Below are positions 58,992-64,000 of a DNA stretch of 64,000 nt, piece by piece. The stretch is from the NCBI RefSeq assembly GCF_022179325.1, contig NZ_BPQQ01000045.1, forward strand, positions 25,671 to 89,670. The letters are read 5' to 3'. This DNA is from Methylobacterium isbiliense (GTDB taxonomy: Bacteria; Pseudomonadota; Alphaproteobacteria; Rhizobiales; Beijerinckiaceae). Made by a program: the position numbers and the translations under genes. Within the stretch, counting starts at the first letter, position 1; the number at the start of each line of letters is the position of its first letter. The notes under the pieces are model-generated. The model was not told the DNA's origin and searched no databases. It saw only the letters and a program-made list of their open reading frames with translations.

Positions 58992-59465
58992 CGCGTCGGG
59001 GTCGAGGCTCGCCAGCACGTCGAGGCAGCCCTGAAGGATGTAGGCCGCCGCGAGCTTGTCCACGAGTTCGCCCCGCCGCGCCCGCGAGGCATCCGCGTCG
59101 AGAAGCGTGCGGGTCACCGCCGCGGTGGAGAGCCGCTCGTCCCACAGCAGCACCGGCAGGGGAAGGATCGGCGCGAGGTTGCGCACGAAGGCGCGGGTCG
59201 ACTGCGCCCGCGGCCCCTCGCTGCCGTCCATGTTGAGCGGCAGCCCGATCACCAGCCCGCCGACGCCGTGGCGTCCGGCGATGCCGGCGAGCGCCTGCGC
59301 GTCGGCCGTGAACTTCACCCGCCGGATCGTCTCCAGCGGCGAGGCGATGCGCCGCCCCACATCCGAGAGCGCGAGCCCGATCGTCTTCGTGCCGAGATCG
59401 AGCCCGAGCAGGCGCGATGCTCCGCCGAGGCGTTGCGCGAAGACCGCGGCCGCCTCCCGGTTCAC
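58980..59465 (-). CDS. ruvX: Putative Holliday junction resolvase RuvX/YqgF
   Basis: This 161-residue RNase H-fold protein has [47 protein letters not shown] and a late [15 protein letters not shown], the conserved YqgF set. Members act on rRNA processing or branched DNA. GTG start at 59465, divergent from the UPF0173 gene with 50 bp between starts. Confidence 0.94.
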   Translation of the reverse strand: MNREAAAVFAQRLGGASRLLGLDLGTKTIGLALSDVGRRIASPLETIRRVKFTADAQALAGIAGRHGVGGLVIGLPLNMDGSEGPRAQSTRAFVRNLAPILPLPVLLWDERLSTAAVTRTLLDADASRARRGELVDKLAAAYILQGCLDVLASLDPDASEA

Positions 59466-59515
59466 GGGCGCGCCCCGCGCTTTAGGTAGGCCTTGTCCAT
59501 CCGGGAGACCCTCTC

Positions 59516-60226
59516 ATGCGCATCACGTGGTACGGGCATTCGACCTTCCGCCTCGATTTCGGGTCGAACCACGTCCTGATCGATCCGTTCTTCACCGGCA
59601 ACCCGGCCTTCGAGGGTGGGGATGCGGGCCGGGCGAAGGCCAGCGACGGCATCACCCACATCCTGATCACCCACGGCCACGGCGACCACGTGGGCGACGT
59701 CGTGGCGATCGCCGGCGAGACCGGCGCCAAGGTGGTGACCAACTACGACCTCTGCATGTGGCTCTCGTCGAAGGGCGTCACGAATTTCGATCCGATGAAC
59801 ACCGGGGGCACCACCGACCAGGGCGGCTTCCGGGTCACGCTGGTGCGCGCCGACCACTCGGCCGGCATGAGCGAGGCCGGGGTCACCGTGCCGCTCGGCC
59901 TGCCGAACGGGATCGTGGTGCGCGCGCCGAACGAGCCCACGGTCTACCACATGGGCGACACCGACATCTTCGGCGACATGGCGCTGATCCAGGAGATCTA
60001 CCGGCCCGACGTCCTGATGGTGCCGATCGGCGACCGCTTCACCATGGGGGCGGAGACCGCGGCGCTGGCCGTGCGCAAGTTCTTCACGCCGAAGGCCGTG
60101 ATCCCCTGCCATTACGGCTCGTTCCCGATCATCGCCCAGACCGCCGACGCCTTCGTGGCGGCGCTCGACGGCAGTGGCGTGCAGGTGGTGGTGCCGCACA
60201 AGGGCACGGCCGTGACGCTGAGCTGA
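59516..60226 (+). CDS. UPF0173 metal-dependent hydrolase (metallo-beta-lactamase fold)
   Basis: This 236-residue protein begins [20 protein letters not shown] and has the metal motif [11 protein letters not shown], a second ligand region RADHSAGMS, then [17 protein letters not shown] and a final IPCHYGSFP. This is the UPF0173 family, related to L-ascorbate-6-phosphate lactonases and tRNase Z-type folds. No defined substrate. It is well conserved across bacteria and archaea. Confidence 0.93.
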   Translation: MRITWYGHSTFRLDFGSNHVLIDPFFTGNPAFEGGDAGRAKASDGITHILITHGHGDHVGDVVAIAGETGAKVVTNYDLCMWLSSKGVTNFDPMNTGGTTDQGGFRVTLVRADHSAGMSEAGVTVPLGLPNGIVVRAPNEPTVYHMGDTDIFGDMALIQEIYRPDVLMVPIGDRFTMGAETAALAVRKFFTPKAVIPCHYGSFPIIAQTADAFVAALDGSGVQVVVPHKGTAVTLS

Positions 60227-60353
60227 GCGGCCTCGGCAAGCGGGCGGTCGGCCGGTCGGCGCGGGGGTTAGGGTTAACGGGAGGTTGACGTGGCGGGTCC
60301 GGCCCGGGAGCGTTACCAAATCGTTACCCACCATCGTCCGGTCCGAGGCCGCC

Positions 60354-60905
60354 GTGATCCTCACGTTCCACGCCACGCAGCCCCATCCGGTCACGGTCGG
60401 AGGCGAAACCTGGATCACCGTCGATCTCGACGGCGCGCTCTCGCCCCTGCGAGGACCGCTGCCGGGACGGCTCGCGGCTTTCGGGGCACCCGCGCCGGCC
60501 GGTCGCCAGCGGGTGCCCCAGAGCGCCTTCGTGGCCATCGTCCGCCGCGCCGCGGTGCGGCCCGCCAACCGGGCGACGCCCCGCGTGCGGCGGGAGCGGG
60601 TCCCGGCCGGCGCCTTCGTGCCGGTCACCCCCGCCCCGAGCCCGCCGGGTCCCCGGCCGCACCCGATCCGGGCCGGGCGCGCGCCGATCGTGCTGTCGCC
60701 GCCGACGCGCCGGCGCATGCCGCGGCGCCACAAGCTGATGCTGGCCCTCGCCGTGGAGGTGCTGTTCGTCGGCGCCGCGCGGGCGCGCCAGCAATACCGG
60801 CCGCCCGCGGTGCTGATCGAGGAGCCGGTCGATCCCGACAACGCGATCGCGCTGAATGGGGGAGCGCAGACGATCGCACTGGCCCGGAACGGCAGGCGGA
60901 CCTGA
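60354..60905 (+). CDS. Hypothetical proline/arginine-rich protein
   Basis: A 183-residue frame with strong G/C bias at third positions. The first 60 residues (ILTFHATQPHPVTVGGETWI and onward) look like a beta segment. A Pro/Arg-rich middle follows, then one hydrophobic stretch (LMLALAVEVLFVGAA) near residue 130. The GTG start has GAGG five bases before the spacer; an upstream TTG at 60285 is possible. No family recognised. The long frame on the other strand and the shifted one beginning at 60290 have poorer codon bias. Moderate support only. Confidence 0.5.
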   Translation: MILTFHATQPHPVTVGGETWITVDLDGALSPLRGPLPGRLAAFGAPAPAGRQRVPQSAFVAIVRRAAVRPANRATPRVRRERVPAGAFVPVTPAPSPPGPRPHPIRAGRAPIVLSPPTRRRMPRRHKLMLALAVEVLFVGAARARQQYRPPAVLIEEPVDPDNAIALNGGAQTIALARNGRRT

Positions 60906-61007
60906 CCGGTCGGCCGCGTCCCGGCGTTGCGGCCGCGCGAAGGCGGGTGCTATAGCGCCCGGCGGCAGGCTCCCTCGGGGCCGCCCTCTCCATCGCAGCG
61001 GGGTTCC

Positions 61008-61295
61008 ATGTCGGTCGACGCGCAGACGGTCCGGCGCATCGCGCATCTGGCGCGCATCGCGGTGAGCGACGCGGAGGTCCCGCCGCTCCAGGACGAACTC
61101 AACGCGATCCTGGCCTTCGTCGAGCAGCTCGGGACGGTCGACGTCTCGGGTGTCGAGCCGATGACCTCGGTCACCCCGATGGCGATGAAGAGCCGCGAGG
61201 ACGCGGTCACGGATGGCGGCTACGCCCGCGAGATCGTGTTCAACGCGCCGCTCACCGAGGACAACTACTTCCTGGTGCCGAAGGTCGTCGAATAG
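61008..61295 (+). CDS. gatC: Aspartyl/glutamyl-tRNA amidotransferase subunit C
   Basis: This 95-residue GatC stabilises GatA-GatB and aids the transamidation of Glu-tRNA(Gln) and Asp-tRNA(Asn). It has [19 protein letters not shown] at the start, [20 protein letters not shown] in the middle and [10 protein letters not shown] at the end, all typical. The ATG at 61008 is chosen over a longer frame by family length. gatA follows after 98 bases; gatB is not in the window. Confidence 0.96.
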   Translation: MSVDAQTVRRIAHLARIAVSDAEVPPLQDELNAILAFVEQLGTVDVSGVEPMTSVTPMAMKSREDAVTDGGYAREIVFNAPLTEDNYFLVPKVVE

Positions 61296-61393
61296 GCGGG
61301 CGGGAGCGGACTCCGCGGCGCGGAGACCGGCCCGTCGCGCCATGCGGCACCCTTTTGACGCCCTGATGCGCCTGTGCGGCGGGGATCACGGAC

Positions 61394-62881
61394 TTGAGCA
61401 CGAACGACCTGACCGAACTCACCCTGGCGGAGGCCCGCGACGGCCTGCGCGGCAAGGCCTTCTCGGCCCGCGAGATCGCGCAGGCGCATATCGACGCCGT
61501 GGCGCAGGCCCGCGCGCTCAACGCCTACCTGGTCGAGACGCCCGAGCGGGCGCTGGCCATGGCCGAGGTGGCCGACGCCAAGATCGCCAAGGGCGAGGCC
61601 CGTCCCCTCGAAGGGCTGCCGCTCGGCATCAAGGATCTGTTCTGCACCCACGACGTGCCGACCACCGCGGGATCGCGGATCCTCGAAGGCTTCCGGCCGC
61701 ACTACGAATCCACCGTCAGCCACAACCTGTGGCGGGACGGCGCCGTGATGCTGGGCAAGCTCAACCTCGACGAGTTCGCGATGGGCTCCTCGAACGAGAC
61801 CAGCGCCTACGGCCCGGTGGTCTCGCCCTGGCGCCGCCGGGATTCCGAGGCGCCGCTGGTGCCGGGCGGCTCGTCGGGCGGCTCTGCCGCCGCCGTGGCG
61901 GCGCGCCTGTGCCTCGGCGCCACCGCCACCGACACCGGCGGCTCGATCCGTCAGCCCGCGGCCTTCACCGGGACGGTGGGCATCAAGCCGACCTACGGGC
62001 GCTGCTCGCGCTGGGGCATCGTCGCCTTCGCCTCCTCCCTCGACCAGGCCGGGCCGATCACCCGCACGGTGCGGGACGCGGCGATCATGCTGGCCTCGAT
62101 GGCCGGGCACGACCCCAAGGACACCACCTCGGTGGACCTGCCGGTGCCCGACTTCGAGGCGGCGGCGGGGCGCGGGGTCAGGGGCCTGACCATCGGCCTT
62201 CCCAAGGAGTATCGGGTCGACGGCATGCCGGCCGAGATCGAGCGGCTCTGGCAGCAGGGCGCCGAGTGGCTGCGCGCGGCGGGCGCCCGCGTGGTCGAGG
62301 TGTCGCTGCCGCACACCCGCTACGCCCTGCCCGCCTACTACATCGTGGCACCGGCCGAGGCCTCCTCGAACCTCGCCCGCTACGACGGCGTGCGCTACGG
62401 CCTGCGGGTGCCGGCCAAGGACATCGTCGGCATGTACGAGCAGACCCGCGCCGCCGGGTTCGGCCGCGAGGTCAAGCGGCGCGTCATGATCGGCACCTAC
62501 GTGCTCTCGGCGGGCTACTACGACGCCTATTACGTGCGTGCGCAGAAGATCCGCACCCTGATCAAGCGCGACTTCGAGACCGTCTACGCGAACGGCGTCG
62601 ACGCGATCCTCACGCCGGCCACGCCCTCGGCCGCCTTCGGCATCGGCGAGAAGCAGAATGCCGACCCGGTCGAGATGTACCTCAACGACGTCTTCACCGT
62701 GACGGTGAACATGGCGGGCCTGCCCGGCATCGCCGTGCCGGCCGGCCTGGACGCACAGGGGCTGCCGCTCGGGCTCCAGCTGATCGGCCGCCCCTTCGAC
62801 GAGGAGACGCTGTTCGCCGCCGGGCAGGTGATCGAGGATGCGGCCGGCCGGGTGGCCCTGCCCCGGGCTTGGTGGCGCTGA
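61394..62881 (+). CDS. gatA: Aspartyl/glutamyl-tRNA amidotransferase subunit A
   Basis: Amidase subunit that supplies ammonia from glutamine for misacylated tRNA. The 495-residue protein has the amidase-signature triad: Lys in [11 protein letters not shown], and the two serines in [16 protein letters not shown] and [11 protein letters not shown]. Other landmarks are [20 protein letters not shown] and [19 protein letters not shown]. Start is TTG at 61394 with GGGGA upstream. It follows gatC and is probably co-transcribed with it. Confidence 0.97.
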   Translation: MSTNDLTELTLAEARDGLRGKAFSAREIAQAHIDAVAQARALNAYLVETPERALAMAEVADAKIAKGEARPLEGLPLGIKDLFCTHDVPTTAGSRILEGFRPHYESTVSHNLWRDGAVMLGKLNLDEFAMGSSNETSAYGPVVSPWRRRDSEAPLVPGGSSGGSAAAVAARLCLGATATDTGGSIRQPAAFTGTVGIKPTYGRCSRWGIVAFASSLDQAGPITRTVRDAAIMLASMAGHDPKDTTSVDLPVPDFEAAAGRGVRGLTIGLPKEYRVDGMPAEIERLWQQGAEWLRAAGARVVEVSLPHTRYALPAYYIVAPAEASSNLARYDGVRYGLRVPAKDIVGMYEQTRAAGFGREVKRRVMIGTYVLSAGYYDAYYVRAQKIRTLIKRDFETVYANGVDAILTPATPSAAFGIGEKQNADPVEMYLNDVFTVTVNMAGLPGIAVPAGLDAQGLPLGLQLIGRPFDEETLFAAGQVIEDAAGRVALPRAWWR

Positions 62882-62973
62882 GCCGCCAAGCTCTCAGCAT
62901 CGGCCTTCTGCGACGGCTCCCCGCATCGTCGCCGCACCGGATCGCCGGCGCGCGATGCGCTCTCCGCCCGGCC

Positions 62974-63906
62974 TCAGGCCCGGCCGACCACGATGGTGGA
63001 GTCGAGGAGGCTGAACACGATGCCGGCCTCCTGCAGGGCCGCGATGGCGGCCCGACGGCTGCGCGAGGCCGGACCCTCGATCCCCTCGTCGAGGCGCCGG
63101 ACGGTGGACAGCGACAGGCCGCTGGCCTTGGCGAGGTCGGCCATCGACCAGTCGAGGAGTGCGCGCGCAGCCCGCAGATGATGGCCCTCGATACAGGCTC
63201 CCAGATCCCGACGGGGCGACGGGGCGACCGCTCCGGTTCGGGGTGAGGCCGGCTCGTCGCGGGCGGCCGTGAAGTATCCGTCGAGCCGGCGTTCCAGGGC
63301 GGCGCCGAAACCCGTCATCGGGGCGTCCTCCGCCTCCTGGCCGGCGGGGCGCGGGGCGAAGACGCGCATCACCTCCTCCAGGACGGCCTCGGGGGATGAC
63401 CGCATGGTGACGAGCGCCGCCTCGCCGTCCGCGTCCGGTCCAGCCACGCTCGCCGCGGACAGCGTCCTGATATGGTCGATCAGGGCGCGCTTGCGCTGCT
63501 CCTCGGCCCGCACCGACCGGGCGAGCTGCTCCCGGTCGGTGACGTCGAGCACGATCCCCGCGGCGGCCCGCGGTCGCCCGTCATCGGACACGAAGATCTC
63601 GCTGCGGCCGAGCAGGATGCGCATCGACCCGTCGGGGCGGATGACCCGGACGGTCCGGTCGCGCAGGGACCCCTCCTGCATCACCTGCGCGCTCGTCTCG
63701 ATCTCATGCCGGTCGTCCGGATGCACGAGGCTGAGATAGAGGTCGTAGCTCGCACGCGTGGTGCTGGGGTCGAGCCCGAGCAGGCGGAAGTAGCCGGGGG
63801 ACCACACGAGCTCGTTGGTCGCGAAGGTCCAGCCCCAGGTCCCGGTGAGGCCGACGCCTTCCAGCAGCCTCAGAAAAAGGCCGGGCTCCTCACCCTGGAG
63901 CGGCAC
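62974..63906 (-). CDS. PAS-domain regulator with C-terminal helix-turn-helix
   Basis: A protein of at least 310 residues. Residues 10-130 form a PAS/PAC module (LTGTWGWTFATNELVWSPGY, FRLLGLDPSTT, LVHPDDRHEIE, then GIVLDVTDREQL). A helical linker follows, and residues 240-290 hold an XRE-like helix-turn-helix (LDWSMADLAKASGLSLSTVR). It is likely a sensor-regulator for a small ligand or redox cue. The first usable start is a GTG at 63906 without a ribosome site, and the frame stays open to the window edge. The true N-terminus may therefore be displaced or truncated. Confidence 0.75.
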   Translation of the reverse strand: MPLQGEEPGLFLRLLEGVGLTGTWGWTFATNELVWSPGYFRLLGLDPSTTRASYDLYLSLVHPDDRHEIETSAQVMQEGSLRDRTVRVIRPDGSMRILLGRSEIFVSDDGRPRAAAGIVLDVTDREQLARSVRAEEQRKRALIDHIRTLSAASVAGPDADGEAALVTMRSSPEAVLEEVMRVFAPRPAGQEAEDAPMTGFGAALERRLDGYFTAARDEPASPRTGAVAPSPRRDLGACIEGHHLRAARALLDWSMADLAKASGLSLSTVRRLDEGIEGPASRSRRAAIAALQEAGIVFSLLDSTIVVGRA

Positions 63907-64000
63907 CTGGAGGATGAGCGCAACGCCGCCTACGCGGCGGTGATGGCGACCCTCGGCGGTACGGAGTGGCGCGGCGTCCTGATCGACCTCGTGGCGTGGC
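63886..64000 (+). CDS. Partial CHAD-domain-like coding sequence running off the window end
   Basis: From about 63886 to the edge the plus frame is open with near-total G/C third positions. It reads LLTLERHLEDERNAAYAAVM and then a segment ending GVLIDLVAW. The pattern of Arg/Ala-rich helix, R/E-N/A-A-A-Y and L-x-D-L-x-x-W matches the middle of CHAD domains (polyphosphate-associated helical domains). No start codon or ribosome site precedes it; upstream DNA codes for the PAS protein on the other strand. It looks like a 5'-truncated gene, perhaps cut by a rearrangement. Confidence 0.45.

Noticed and set aside
60290-60955. A GTG-started frame at 60290 with GGGAGG just upstream
   Set aside because: Despite the good ribosome-site look, its third positions are poorly biased and the translation is Arg/Ala-rich. 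The overlapping frame from 60354 has much better codon bias.
60324-61343. A 339-codon minus-strand frame over the unknown gene and gatC
   Set aside because: It is antisense to gatC and has no recognisable domain.

Overview
This 64 kb window is chromosomal DNA from a very G+C-rich alphaproteobacterium. The closest fit is Hyphomicrobiales, probably Methylobacterium or a near relative. That is an inference from gene content, codon choice (third positions almost all G or C) and gene neighbourhoods such as gltA-gltX-comEC, frr-uppS-cdsA, topA-pyrB-pyrC'-plsY-dprA and gatC-gatA. No species is claimed. I saw no rRNA, tRNA, CRISPR array, phage module or complete insertion sequence. Most of the window is core metabolism.

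Layout. 1-3.3 kb: the tail of the lipid A operon (fabZ, lpxA, lpxI, lpxB). 3.4-9.6 kb: a peroxiredoxin, gltA, gltX and the DNA uptake channel comEC. 9.6-13.5 kb: two exported unknowns, then an acyl-CoA synthetase and a nitroreductase whose ends overlap. 13.6-17.2 kb: an Lrp-type regulator divergent from putA, with a palindrome between them. 17.2-20.9 kb: a periplasmic beta-propeller, a small exported protein and a NodU/CmcH-type carbamoyltransferase. 21.1-25.4 kb: frr-uppS-cdsA and an AI-2E family permease with a long soluble tail. 25.7-28.2 kb: pcaB and a pcaD-pcaC fusion. 28.3-30.0 kb: a membrane-anchored, ferredoxin-containing adenylate cyclase. 30.1-31.2 kb: a lytic-transglycosylase-like protein.

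31.5-40.3 kb holds the most interesting unit: eight tightly packed plus-strand genes ending at a strong hairpin. They encode myo-inositol-1-phosphate synthase, a degenerate HD-fold protein, a methyltransferase, a Gfo/Idh/MocA oxidoreductase, a YcaO enzyme, a TIM-barrel isomerase, a GT4 glycosyltransferase and a PIG-L deacetylase. The set looks like a biosynthetic pathway for a modified, glycosylated inositol metabolite. I do not recognise it as a named system.

40.4-48.2 kb: a molybdopterin oxidoreductase, ndk, two DUF2147 paralogues around a GST, small secreted and GNAT genes, and a zinc alcohol dehydrogenase. 48.6-54 kb: parE and topA. 54.2-57.7 kb: pyrB, a HicAB-like pair, a dihydroorotase-like pyrC' lacking metal ligands, and plsY. 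57.8-62.9 kb: dprA, ruvX, a UPF0173 hydrolase, an unknown, gatC and gatA. 63.0-64 kb: a PAS-HTH regulator abutting what looks like a CHAD-domain reading frame that runs off the edge.

A 106-bp palindromic repeat occurs twice in inverted orientation, at 3984-4089 and 51169-51274, with one mismatch between copies. It is about 48% G+C by hand count, far below its surroundings.
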